The notes under the pieces: model-generated
The model's database searches: none
What the model saw: the letters and a program-made list of their open reading frames with translations, nothing else
What the model was told of the DNA's origin: nothing
NCBI RefSeq assembly: GCF_016587375.1
Contig: NZ_BNJG01000001.1
Location: 1 to 64,000 of the forward strand
Source: Ktedonobacter robiniae
Lineage (GTDB): Bacteria; Chloroflexota; Ktedonobacteria; Ktedonobacterales; Ktedonobacteraceae
DNA: 64,000 nucleotides
Direction: 5' to 3'
Shown here: in pieces, positions 52,754 through 61,881 of the stretch
Numbering within the stretch: the first letter of the stretch is position 1
Layout of the letters: the number at the start of each line of letters is the position of its first letter
Position numbers and translations under genes: made by a program

Positions 52754-53280
52754 GCAACCTGCACTGCGCGTATCGATAAGCACATGTATACTCTCCCTGG
52801 ATACTGGCAATAGGAGATTCCCTCCTCCCATTCATCGACCCACGAGGAGCCTGCCACAAACCTGGCCCTCTTCAAAGGCTCCTCCCACTTCTTCATCGCA
52901 ACCCTCCCCTCTAAGGAACTCAGCCACCATTTTGCTGTGTCTGTATACTGCTAACGAACAAGCAAACAACCTGCCGGCAACACCGGGGAAATGTCATCTC
53001 TGTGTCGAAAGGTTAAAGAATTTGACTATCTTCTGCGTGCTATTCCATCTCTATACTGGAACGCATGTGAGAAGGTGAGGAGGGAAACAAACACTTGTGA
53101 GCCTTACAACTCACAAGCCTGGCAGGCTGACACCCTGTACGTTGGTCAATCGAAGAGCACTCTTGCCGGCAACATAGTCAACCTCTGTGTATGCATATGG
53201 GAACAGAGGCGACCTCTAATCTCCTCTGGCATACCACTTCGAGGAGCTATGTGTACACCAACACAAGGAGTTTGCCTATC
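52754..53280. other. Gene-free stretch upstream of the DUF4397 gene
   Basis: About 530 nt with no convincing gene; a 97-codon frame here has no family resemblance and a poor start. A 9-bp stem GAGGAGCCT/AGGCTCCTC (52844-52884) and a repeated GCCGGCAACA are the only structures seen. Confidence 0.45.
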
Positions 53281-54087
53281 ATGAGATACCAGACTATGCA
53301 ATCGCACCAGGCAACTGGCAGCCTGCTTTACCGGGCCACAATCCCCCTGGTGATGCTTGCGCTTGCCTGTGCCTGCGTACTGGGCGTCCGCTCGGCCTCG
53401 GCCGCTTCACGCGACAATGACGCTCATGTGCGCATCGTGCATGCCTCGCCTAAGGCGGGTCCCGTCGATATATTCGTAGATGGAAAGAAGCTACTAAGTG
53501 ACTTCTCGTTTGGCACGGTGACAGACTATAAAACGCTTACTCCTGGCAAGCATGAAATTAAGGTTGCTCCCGCGGGGAAAGGCGAGAACGCAGCGGTCAT
53601 CACGGCCAATGCCAATGTCAAGCAGCATGGCTACTATACCATCGCGGCTACTGGTAGCAAGCAAGGCGACTTCTCAGTGAAGGGGTTTAAAGATGATAAC
53701 ACCGGCAGTACCAAAGATGCCAAGGTACGCGTCTATCATCTCTCGCCAGACCTGGGCACACTCAACGTCACGACCTCTGACAATAAAAAGGTGGTCAGCG
53801 ATCTACACTATGAGCAGGCCAGCGATTATATAACCGTTCCCGCTGGAAGTTATACGCTGAATGCGACGGCAAGCAAAACTGATAAGAAACTCCCCATTAA
53901 AGCTGATGTAAAAGATGGCAAGGTCTATAGCTTCTTCGTACTCGGAGAACAGAATGGCCAGCCCCCACTGACCTATAAGGTACAGTCTGTCCCTGCGCAG
54001 AGCACGACGGCACAGCCAGGTCAGACACCCGCGGGGACCGCGACCAAAACCGTAGCGCCTGCGACGACCAAATCACCAACACGTTAA
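53281..54087 (+). CDS. Secreted DUF4397 domain protein
   Basis: A 268-residue exported protein. A signal peptide (TIPLVMLALACACVLGVRSA, cleavage near SAA) is followed by two DUF4397 beta modules: AHVRIVHASPKAGPVDIFVD and KVRVYHLSPDLGTLNVTTSD. A Thr/Pro/Ala-rich tail ends it. DUF4397 domains are cell-surface beta-sandwiches of unknown role. AAGGAG is 10 nt before ATG 53281. Confidence 0.85.
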   Translation: MRYQTMQSHQATGSLLYRATIPLVMLALACACVLGVRSASAASRDNDAHVRIVHASPKAGPVDIFVDGKKLLSDFSFGTVTDYKTLTPGKHEIKVAPAGKGENAAVITANANVKQHGYYTIAATGSKQGDFSVKGFKDDNTGSTKDAKVRVYHLSPDLGTLNVTTSDNKKVVSDLHYEQASDYITVPAGSYTLNATASKTDKKLPIKADVKDGKVYSFFVLGEQNGQPPLTYKVQSVPAQSTTAQPGQTPAGTATKTVAPATTKSPTR

Positions 54088-54124
54088 CGATACGCGAACG
54101 CGGCTAGTCGTTCGCCACAAATTT

Positions 54125-54179
54125 GAACATGGAAAGGCTCGCCCTCCTGACGTATGCTCCGGCGGGCCTCTCCATGTTC
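54125..54179. terminator. Terminator-like hairpin (19-bp, two imperfect pairs)
   Basis: Arms 54125-54143 and 54161-54179 match at 17 of 19 positions, with a 17-nt loop. It lies between the convergent DUF4397 and S9 peptidase genes. Confidence 0.6.
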
Positions 54180-54227
54180 TCTCCTTCGAGAACACACGTT
54201 ACCCACAAACAGACGGCCGGCCAGGCG

Positions 54228-54247
54228 CATGCTTAAGCAGCGCCGGA
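54228..54247. repeat. Half-copy of the 23080/52681 repeat
   Basis: GCATGCTTAAGCAGCGCCGG is the reverse complement of CCGGCGCTGCTTAAGCATGC, close to CCGGCGCTGCTAAAGCACGC at 23076-23095. No second long arm is present. Confidence 0.5.
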
Positions 54248-54272
54248 CCACACCCAGATCAGGCAACCGAGC

Positions 54273-56117
54273 TTATTTGCCAGCTGCGCCTTTTACGTGG
54301 GAGTCGAGGAAATCGGCGATGGCGGGATAGGCCTTGAGGCGATTATCGCGCTTGATCAGGCCATGTCCTTCATCCGCGAAGACGAGGTACTCAACAGGCA
54401 CATTGCGCTGGCGCAGGGCATTCACCACCTGCTCAGCTTCGCCAAGGGGGACGCGTGGATCGTTGGCTCCATGCACGACGAAGAGCGGAGCCGTAATCTT
54501 ATCTACCGCGTGAATGGGCGAGATCTGCTCCAGAAACGCCCGGTCCTGCTCCAGGCTGCCATATTCGGCCTCGCGCCATTTGCGGCGCCAGGGACCAGTG
54601 TTCTCCAGGAAGGTTACGAAGTTCGCGATACCCACGATATCGACGGCCGCCGCCCAGAGATCAGGATAGGTCGTCACAGCCGCAAGTACCATGAAGCCTC
54701 CATAGCTACCCCCATAGACAGCGATCCGCTCAGGATCGGCGATGCCGCTTTCGCGCAGCCATTCAACGGCGGCCTTGAGATCGGCCACTGAATCCATCCG
54801 CTTGCGCACATCGTCGAGGCTCTGGTAAGTATAGCCATAGCCCGTACTGCCACGGACATTGGGGGCGAGAACCGCGTAGCCACGCGCCACGAGATACTGG
54901 TAGATAGGGTTAAACCAGGGGCGCTCCTGGGACTCTGGTCCACCATGCACACTGATCACCACGGGCAGATTTTTCTGCGCGCCCGCAGGCTGATAGAGAA
55001 ACGCGGGAATATCGCGCTCATCAAAGGAGGGGTAGCGCACCACTGCCGGAGCGACAAAGCTAGCGCGAGGGATGCCTCCAGTTGAACTCAAGGTAGCACG
55101 CTGGATATGTCCACCAGCCATGTCCCAGATCCAGATGTCGGTCGGTTCATCCGCTCCACTCAGAGTAATCGCCAGTTTCGCCCCATCCTGGGACCACGCG
55201 AGGTCAAGCACGACGCTCTTAGGAAACGTTGGAGCCAGCAAGACATGGCGCGGCTCCCAGCCTTGCGCAACATCAAAGAGTTCGAGACGCGAGATACCAT
55301 CCTCATTGATCACCATAGCCAGAGATGCGCCATCCCTGGTGACGGCCAGCGCCTCCACATCCCAGGGAATATCGCTGAGATAACGAAGCTCGGTTGTGGC
55401 CAGGTCCAGGTAGGCCAGGGAGAGAAAATCGCGCTCCCGATTACAGAGCAAGTAGAGGCCCTTGCGATCCGCTGACCAGAAAGGAGTGGCGTGCAAGGCG
55501 GCCCCCTCGCCCAGGTCCGGCGTCAGGTCTCGTGCCTCGCCAGAATCAACATCTATCAATATAAGTGAATTGCGTGATAGCGACTCCACCCGTCTCACCA
55601 GCACGTGTTTGCCATCGGGAGAGTAGCGCACTGGCATGTTTGAGCCGTCCTGCTCCAGCAGCAAACGGCTTTCTCCGGTGTTTACCTGCATCTCATAAAC
55701 ATCAAAGAAGCGAGCGTCACGCTCATTGCTGCTATAGACGATACGCTCTCCATCAGGCGACCAGCCACCGAAGGAATGCATGACCTCGGGCTTCTCGGTC
55801 AACGCACGAAACTCGCTGCCATCGGCGCTCAAAAGGAAGAGCTGTGCCCGTTCATTGCCGCCGATATCCCCGCTTACCAACAGCGTATCGGCATGTGGCG
55901 CAAAGGTGGCGCTAGAGACGCGCTCCCCCCGGAACGTCAACTGCTGTGGCCAGGCTGGCTCCTGCAAATTGGGCTGGTCGATAGAGACGCTCCAGACTTC
56001 CGCCACTCCGGTAATATTGGTCAAGAAGCTAATATGCTGACCATCAGGCGAAAAACTGGCCCCTGTGGACGAGCGAACATTGAGATATCGTTCAAAACTA
56101 TATATTTCTTTTGTCAC
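54273..56117 (-). CDS. S9 family serine peptidase (prolyl oligopeptidase/acylaminoacyl type)
   Basis: A 614-residue two-domain enzyme. The N-terminal beta-propeller has repeated blocks such as ASFSPDGQHISFLTN and YSPDGKHVLVRRVES. The C-terminal alpha/beta-hydrolase carries the triad: Ser in YGGSYGGFMVLAA, Asp in GANDPRVPLGEAEQ and His in FADEGHGLIKR. No signal peptide, so it acts on peptides in the cytosol. I chose GTG 56117 because GAGAGG is 7 nt upstream; ATGs at 56138 and 56147 lack a site. Confidence 0.9.
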   Translation of the reverse strand: MTKEIYSFERYLNVRSSTGASFSPDGQHISFLTNITGVAEVWSVSIDQPNLQEPAWPQQLTFRGERVSSATFAPHADTLLVSGDIGGNERAQLFLLSADGSEFRALTEKPEVMHSFGGWSPDGERIVYSSNERDARFFDVYEMQVNTGESRLLLEQDGSNMPVRYSPDGKHVLVRRVESLSRNSLILIDVDSGEARDLTPDLGEGAALHATPFWSADRKGLYLLCNRERDFLSLAYLDLATTELRYLSDIPWDVEALAVTRDGASLAMVINEDGISRLELFDVAQGWEPRHVLLAPTFPKSVVLDLAWSQDGAKLAITLSGADEPTDIWIWDMAGGHIQRATLSSTGGIPRASFVAPAVVRYPSFDERDIPAFLYQPAGAQKNLPVVISVHGGPESQERPWFNPIYQYLVARGYAVLAPNVRGSTGYGYTYQSLDDVRKRMDSVADLKAAVEWLRESGIADPERIAVYGGSYGGFMVLAAVTTYPDLWAAAVDIVGIANFVTFLENTGPWRRKWREAEYGSLEQDRAFLEQISPIHAVDKITAPLFVVHGANDPRVPLGEAEQVVNALRQRNVPVEYLVFADEGHGLIKRDNRLKAYPAIADFLDSHVKGAAGK

Positions 56118-56213
56118 GTTATAACCTCTCAAGGGCATCGCTATCAAGTTTCATCGTAGAGATGCCTCTATTATAGGACAACGAGGCCCGGCAAGGCCAA
56201 CAGCAACGGGGCA

Positions 56214-56295
56214 TTCGCGTCTGCGTCGCTCAAAGGGCGAAGGGGGTGTGCATGGAAAAGCGAGCATTGCTCGCTTTTCCATGCACACCCCCTTC
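56214..56295. repeat. Composite element: variant module plus 28-bp hairpin
   Basis: TTCGCGTCTGCGTCGCTC (56214-56231) is a variant of the module and is followed after 7 nt by perfect arms 56239-56266 and 56268-56295. It lies between the tex stop and the S9 start, both minus strand. Confidence 0.78.
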
Positions 56296-56323
56296 CTCTG
56301 AAAGTTCGTTGCACGAGAAGGCA

Positions 56324-58645
56324 CTATTGTTTAGCGTTGCGCATGCTAAGCTGGACGCGATTGCGCTTGAGGTCAATACTGAGTACGCGCACAGAGACGA
56401 CCTGGCCCACTGCTACCACAGTCAGCGGATCCTTGACGAAGCGCTCAGCTAGCTCGGAGATATGCACCAGGCCATCCTGCTTAACGCCAATGTCGACGAA
56501 GGCGCCAAAGTCGACGACGTTGCGCACCGTTCCCTGAAGGATCATGCCTGGTTGCAAATCCTCCATCTTTAACACATCATGGCGCAGGATCGGCGCGGGC
56601 AGAGCATCACGAGGGTCAAGACCTGGCTTCTCCAGGTTTTCCAGGATGTCATGCAGCGTAGGCATACCCACCCCGATCTGTTTGGCGATGTTCTTCCAGG
56701 CCTCGGTTTCGTCACTTGCCTCGCCGCGTCCACGGCTGCTACGCCCAAAGGAGTGCTGCAACTTGATCAATTGCTTGAACTGGGCGATGCGCTCGCTTGG
56801 TTTCTGCTTCTGATCGCCTGGAAGCATATTCAGTAGCGCACGCGCCGCTTCGTAACTCTCAGGATGGATAAAGGTATTATCCAGGCTATCGACAGCATTC
56901 CCAATCTTGAGGAAGCCTGCCGCCTGGACGAAGGTCGCGGGTCCCAGGCCTGAGACCTTCTTCAACTCGTCACGCGACTTGAAGGGCCCATGAGCCTCGC
57001 GATGCTTAACGATGGCGTTGGCGACACGGGTATTGATGCCCGAGACGTGCTTGAGCAGAGCAGAGGAGGCAGAATTGACCTCGACGCCCGCGAAGTTTAC
57101 GCATGAGACGACCACGCGATCCAGCATCTCAGCCAGTTCTTTCTGATCGACGTCATGCTGGTAGAGGCCGACACCCACCGCCTTGGGATCGATCTTGACC
57201 AGCTCAGCCAGGGGGTCTTGCAGGCGACGCGCAATAGAGATAGTACCGCGCTGGGTCGCGTCGAGGGTGGGGAACTCCTCGCGAGCCGCTTCAGAGGCTG
57301 AGTAGACCGAGGCACCGGCCTCGTTAACGAGTACATACCCAATCTCGCCATGCTGCCCTCGCTCCTCCTCAATCGTGCCAATCACGCTCGCGACCAGTTG
57401 CTCGGTCTCACGCGAGGCGGTACCATTCCCGATGGCCACGACTTTCACCTGGTGCTTAACAAGCATGTCATGCAGGACGCGTTTGGCTTTCTCTTCCTGG
57501 TGCAGGTAGACCGTATCTGAGAGAAGGTATTTGCCCGTTTCATCGACAAGCGTCACCTTACAGCCGGTGCGATAGCCAGGATCGAGGCCTAACACCATCT
57601 TGCCGCGCAGGGGTGGCTGGAGCAGGAGATTGCGCAGATTGGCGGCGAAGATATGAATGGCGTGCTCCTCCGCCTTCTTGGTCAATTCTACACGTACCTC
57701 GCGCTCCATAGCCGGCGCGAGCAAGCGTTTGTAGCCATCCTCCATCGCCTCTTCCAGGGTTCGCTGAAAGGGCGAGGTGGCTCTGGCGGGATAGTGGCGG
57801 GTAATCTCGCCTTTCGCCTGCTCATATGCCAGGTTCACGCCCACACGCAAGATTCCCTCCCGCTCTGCACGATTCAAGGCTAGCACGCGGTGAGGCACCA
57901 GTTTGGTGACATCCTCATTAAAATCGTAGTAGAGCTGGTAGACGCCCTGGGGGTCCTTGGCCTTCAGCTCTTCCTCGTCGAGCGCTTTGGCTTTGAGCGA
58001 GGACTGCTTGAAATACGCGGCGCGCACATCACCACGGACGGAGGCATCTTCAGCGATCATCTCGGCAACGATATCGGCTGCGCCCGCGAAGGCTTCAAGG
58101 CTTGTATCCACACCTTTTTCGGCATTCAGGAAAGGCGCGGCATGCTCTTCGAGGATCGCCTCCACATCACCTGAGATCTCAGGCTGCTGCAAAATAATCT
58201 CCGCCAGCGGCGCCAGGCCCTTCTCGCGTGCCACGCTCGCACGCGTTTTGCGCTTTTGCCGATAGGGGAGATAGAGGTCCTCAACCGCTTGCAGCGTGGT
58301 CGCCTCTTCGATGGCCGTAGCCAGTTCGGGCGTAAGCTTGCCCTGACCATCAATCAAGCGCCGTACATCCTGCTTGCGCTCATACAGTGCCCGCAGCGAG
58401 GCGGCCCTATCGGCAATGGTCTGAATCTGCACCTCGTCGAAGCTACCGGTCACTTCTTTACGATAACGGGCAATGAAGGGAATGGTATTGCCCTCATCTA
58501 ACAGCCCAAGCGTGCGCTCAACCTGGCCACGCTGTAGATTCAATTCGGAGCTCAGTTGTGCGGCTATCTCCTGAGGAGACAACGTCGTCTCTTCCGGCTT
58601 CGCGGAATCTATCGTCACAGTCTCATGTTTATCTTCTGTCGTCAA
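56324..58645 (-). CDS. tex: Tex family transcription accessory protein
   Basis: A 773-residue Tex protein. The N-terminal helical domain (about 20-330, NTIPFIARYRKEVTGSFDEV) is followed by a YqgF/RuvC-like fold (MVLGLDPGYRTGCKVTLVDE), helix-hairpin-helix motifs (HVSGINTRVANAIVKHR, DELKKVSGLGPATF) and a C-terminal S1 RNA-binding domain (GTVRNVVDFGAFVDIGVKQD). It binds nucleic acid and influences transcription. The TTG start at 58645 has GGAG 6 nt upstream. Confidence 0.94.
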   Translation of the reverse strand: MTTEDKHETVTIDSAKPEETTLSPQEIAAQLSSELNLQRGQVERTLGLLDEGNTIPFIARYRKEVTGSFDEVQIQTIADRAASLRALYERKQDVRRLIDGQGKLTPELATAIEEATTLQAVEDLYLPYRQKRKTRASVAREKGLAPLAEIILQQPEISGDVEAILEEHAAPFLNAEKGVDTSLEAFAGAADIVAEMIAEDASVRGDVRAAYFKQSSLKAKALDEEELKAKDPQGVYQLYYDFNEDVTKLVPHRVLALNRAEREGILRVGVNLAYEQAKGEITRHYPARATSPFQRTLEEAMEDGYKRLLAPAMEREVRVELTKKAEEHAIHIFAANLRNLLLQPPLRGKMVLGLDPGYRTGCKVTLVDETGKYLLSDTVYLHQEEKAKRVLHDMLVKHQVKVVAIGNGTASRETEQLVASVIGTIEEERGQHGEIGYVLVNEAGASVYSASEAAREEFPTLDATQRGTISIARRLQDPLAELVKIDPKAVGVGLYQHDVDQKELAEMLDRVVVSCVNFAGVEVNSASSALLKHVSGINTRVANAIVKHREAHGPFKSRDELKKVSGLGPATFVQAAGFLKIGNAVDSLDNTFIHPESYEAARALLNMLPGDQKQKPSERIAQFKQLIKLQHSFGRSSRGRGEASDETEAWKNIAKQIGVGMPTLHDILENLEKPGLDPRDALPAPILRHDVLKMEDLQPGMILQGTVRNVVDFGAFVDIGVKQDGLVHISELAERFVKDPLTVVAVGQVVSVRVLSIDLKRNRVQLSMRNAKQ

Positions 58646-58744
58646 CGATTACTCCACCTTCTCTAACAGGTTTCTATCTCTCCTGATAGTACCATAAACA
58701 TGCGTCTCTTGAGCGAAAATGACCCTTTCTTCTTGGCTCTCGGC

Positions 58745-60388
58745 TCAGGGTTGCTGGGGGTGCAGCCTGGCCCAGCGGGCCTTGAACTGCGAACGACCAA
58801 GCATACCACCGATCCAGCCCAGGGCAAAGGAGATGATCAGGCCACCGACGACGAAGAGTAAAAGGGGACTGGCCCCCTGCTGACCACTGGTCGAGGCCTG
58901 CGTCTGACGCTTGAGAAACTCAGGAAAGATTTCCTGCCAGACGCGCGCGGGCGCTCCGGGTGCCACTGAGCCTCTAAGATGCTGCGCCCACTGTACGACC
59001 AGGCCTACAAGCAAGACGCACCAGAAGGTAATGGTGCTAGTCACACCCGCCCAGAGGCCCGACCAGGCTCCGCGTAACGAGCGCCCACCGCGATGGGTGG
59101 TGATAAAGCCGGAAAAGACATAGAACATAAAGCCCATCAGGATGGCCAGGTAGAAGTACTCTTCGCGTGGATAAAAGAGAATCAAGAGCGCCGAGAGCAC
59201 GCCCTGAATAATGCCCCAGAGACATCCCTGGCCAAAGGCACTGGGGGCGACTTGCGGTGCATAGGCGGCCTGGGGTGGCTGTATCTTTTGCCCCTGGGGA
59301 ATAGCCTGTGGGGCACGCCCCTGTGGCTGAGGGGTACGTGGCCATTGTGGTGGCTGCCCCTGGCGTGGGGGTTGTTGCACCTGGTGCTGGGAACCGCGCT
59401 GACCAGCCTGGGCAGGCTGTGGTTTAGCCACCTGTGGGGGAGCAGGGAGCTTCAAGGGCTGCTGAGATGATTGTGAACCCGCCGGCCAGGCAGGCGCGGC
59501 CAGTGTCTTATCGGAATGCGCGGTCGCGAATTGGGGATCACGAATAGCGCTCGCGAAATCGGCCATATTGGCGAAACGATCTTCAGCGCGCACCGCGAGC
59601 GCTTTGAGGAGCACATTCTCTAGTGATTGAGAGAGCGCCGGATTCAACTGGCGGGGAGGGATCAGGTGATCCTGAAAGCTGCGATTGATCGCGGGCGGCG
59701 GCAAGCGATTGGTCAGGAGCAGGTACATCGTGGCTGCCATGGAGTAGATATCGGATTGGGGTCCTGTCTTGCCAGTATACTGTTCAAGTGGGCTAAAGCC
59801 GGCCGACACCGCCTTCACCAGCGTCTGCGTCTCCTCGTCTGGATGATAGAGCTTGGTCAGGCCGAAATCGACCAGGACCGTAGCCTGAGCTGGCGTCAGA
59901 ATAATATTGCCAGGCTTAATATCACGATGAATAATAGCGGGCCTACGGCTATGCAGTTCGTGCAACACATCCATAATGGGGAGCAGCCAGTTTACAACCT
60001 CTTGCTCGCGACAGGGGCCGTTGCTGGCCTGGTGTGGCTCCTGCTCCCCCACGCGACCGCCGGGGACGCGACTTCGCAGCAATTCCAGCAGGTTCTTCCC
60101 CTCGATAAGCTGCATCACCAGGTAGAAACGGCCATTGGACTCGAAGGCGTCATATACCTCGGGCAGGTGCTTGCTACGCACAGTAAAGAGCACACTGGCC
60201 TCCATTAGCCCCTGTCGCCGCGCCATCGGGGTGATATCATATGTTTCTTTAATAGCGCAGGGCCGGTTGTTTTCGCTGGTATCGCTTCCACGATAAATGG
60301 CCCCAAAACCACCGCTATTGATCAGCGGCCCCACGACATAATGGCCCCCAACAACCGTTCCTTGCGCCAGTGCGAGTGGCAAGCTCAT
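58745..60388 (-). CDS. Serine/threonine protein kinase with C-terminal membrane domain
   Basis: A 547-residue kinase. The catalytic domain (about 15-285) has INSGGFGAIYRG (Gly loop), CAIKE (Lys), IIHRDIKPGNIIL and VLVDFGLTKL. A Gln/Pro-rich linker follows, then about four membrane helices (GCLWGIIQGVLSALLILFYP, YFYLAILMGFMFYVFSGFIT and two more). Such topology anchors the kinase in the membrane without a large outer sensor. GGGAG lies 11 nt before the ATG. Confidence 0.9.
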   Translation of the reverse strand: MSLPLALAQGTVVGGHYVVGPLINSGGFGAIYRGSDTSENNRPCAIKETYDITPMARRQGLMEASVLFTVRSKHLPEVYDAFESNGRFYLVMQLIEGKNLLELLRSRVPGGRVGEQEPHQASNGPCREQEVVNWLLPIMDVLHELHSRRPAIIHRDIKPGNIILTPAQATVLVDFGLTKLYHPDEETQTLVKAVSAGFSPLEQYTGKTGPQSDIYSMAATMYLLLTNRLPPPAINRSFQDHLIPPRQLNPALSQSLENVLLKALAVRAEDRFANMADFASAIRDPQFATAHSDKTLAAPAWPAGSQSSQQPLKLPAPPQVAKPQPAQAGQRGSQHQVQQPPRQGQPPQWPRTPQPQGRAPQAIPQGQKIQPPQAAYAPQVAPSAFGQGCLWGIIQGVLSALLILFYPREEYFYLAILMGFMFYVFSGFITTHRGGRSLRGAWSGLWAGVTSTITFWCVLLVGLVVQWAQHLRGSVAPGAPARVWQEIFPEFLKRQTQASTSGQQGASPLLLFVVGGLIISFALGWIGGMLGRSQFKARWARLHPQQP

Positions 60389-60601
60389 ACCAGAGCTTTC
60401 TCCCTTTTCTATGACTATTGAACCAGGCGTATGCTCCGCCCTGTTCAGAAAGCAGGCTTTCTCAAAAAGAGAACGTTCCCTGTGGCAAGATCATCGTACA
60501 ACATTTCCTCTCTATACCTAGAGACGTGCAAAATCTTCTACGATAGAAACAACCTCTCAGTTACATCTTAGCGCCAGGAAACTCTACCAAAAAATGTGCC
60601 C

Positions 60602-60645
60602 TTGTCGCTTGCAATAAGCCATACGTATGATACAATAAGCCATAC
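60602..60645 (+). promoter_or_regulatory. Promoter region with 13-nt direct repeats before the sigma factor gene
   Basis: TTGTCG (60602-60607) and TATGAT (60626-60631) are spaced by 18 nt. CAATAAGCCATAC occurs at 60612-60624 and 60633-60645, a 21-nt period (two helical turns), overlapping the promoter. That is the layout of a regulator binding two sites on one face of the helix. Confidence 0.45.
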
Positions 60646-60663
60646 TGATCTGATCTTACGTAC

Positions 60664-61614
60664 ATGTTGCAGGAAGAAGAGAGCAAACATTTGGAACGAA
60701 ACGTGATGTTTGATGCTGATCATGACCGTGAAAAAACGGCAGACACGGAACGCGAAACCGTCCAGGAAACAGAGCTGAGCAGTCTGGCACAGAGTGACAG
60801 TCTCCGCCTCTACCTGCGCGAAATCTCGCGTATTCCTCTGCTCTCGGCCGTAAGCGAGTCCCGCCTTGCTGAACGCGCGGAGAATGGCGAAAAGGAAGCC
60901 AGGAACCACCTGATCGAGGCGAATCTGCGACTGGTAGTAAGTATCGCCAAAAAGTACGTTGGGCAGGGACTCTCCCTTGAAGATCTTATTGGCGAAGGGA
61001 ATATTGGTCTCATTCGCGCAGTCACCAAATTTGACTATCGTAAGGGGTTTCGCTTCTCAACGTACGCAACCTGGTGGATTAAGCAGGCTATCACACGCGC
61101 CATCCTGGAGGGCACACGCGTTGTTCGTCTTCCTGTCTACATCATGGAAGAAGTCATGCGTGTCAAACGCACCACGCGCCAACTCTACCAGGAATTGGGA
61201 CGCGAACCAACGCCTGAGATTATTGGTGAGCGCCTGGGCATGACCGCTGAGCGTGTCAGTGAACTCCTGATCTGGGCCGAGAAAGTCTTCTCCCTGGACG
61301 CCCCACTTTCAGAAGAGGAAGAAAATACCCTGGGAGACATCATCGAAGATGTACGCGAACGCGGACCCATGGAGATCACCGATCAACAGCTCCTGCGTGA
61401 AGAGATCCGCAAGGTACTTGGGCAGTTGACGGTACGTGAGCGCCAGGTGATTGAGCTTCGCTTTGGTTTGATCGATGATCATGACCATACCCTGGAGGAA
61501 GTCGGCAAAAAACTTAAGGTCACGCGCGAACGCGTCCGCCAGATTGAAGAGCGCGCCATTCGCAAACTCCGTCACCCACAGGCGAGCCGTATCCTGAAGG
61601 ATTACCTCGACTAG
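60664..61614 (+). CDS. RNA polymerase sigma factor, sigma-70 family (RpoD/SigA-like)
   Basis: A 316-residue group 1/2 sigma factor without the long region 1.1. Region 1.2 ([18 protein letters not shown]), region 2 ([33 protein letters not shown]), region 3 and region 4 ([17 protein letters not shown]) are all present. The short N-terminus suggests an alternative primary-like factor (group 2) rather than the housekeeping one. The start is uncertain: ATG 60664, TTG 60691 or ATG 60706. Confidence 0.9.
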   Translation: MLQEEESKHLERNVMFDADHDREKTADTERETVQETELSSLAQSDSLRLYLREISRIPLLSAVSESRLAERAENGEKEARNHLIEANLRLVVSIAKKYVGQGLSLEDLIGEGNIGLIRAVTKFDYRKGFRFSTYATWWIKQAITRAILEGTRVVRLPVYIMEEVMRVKRTTRQLYQELGREPTPEIIGERLGMTAERVSELLIWAEKVFSLDAPLSEEEENTLGDIIEDVRERGPMEITDQQLLREEIRKVLGQLTVRERQVIELRFGLIDDHDHTLEEVGKKLKVTRERVRQIEERAIRKLRHPQASRILKDYLD

Positions 61615-61671
61615 AAATTACTTCGACTGTGTCTATATGCTTTTGTAGCGTCGTACTTCAAAGCAATATAC

Positions 61672-61727
61672 CGCAACAAGGGGTAGAGCGCTTCTCAGGT
61701 GTAAGAAGTGCCCTACCCCTTGTTGCG
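61672..61727. terminator. Terminator-like hairpin after the sigma factor gene (24-bp)
   Basis: Arms 61672-61695 and 61704-61727 match at 22 of 24 positions with an 8-nt loop; it lies 57 nt past the stop. Confidence 0.7.
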
Positions 61728-61881
61728 TGCAAAAACACTGGCTTTTTTTGCTGGTACGCTCCTTCCAGAGAGATAAGTACCTTTTTCTCTATCCACCACA
61801 TTTTTAACTTGCATACGTTTATTCTAATAGAGAACATATTATGCATTATCTATCCTTCGACGAAGAAACGGGTTGTAGCGC

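Noticed and set aside
52991..53284. 97-codon frame before the DUF4397 gene
   Set aside because: No recognisable domain, poor start, and it overlaps the ribosome site of the real gene.
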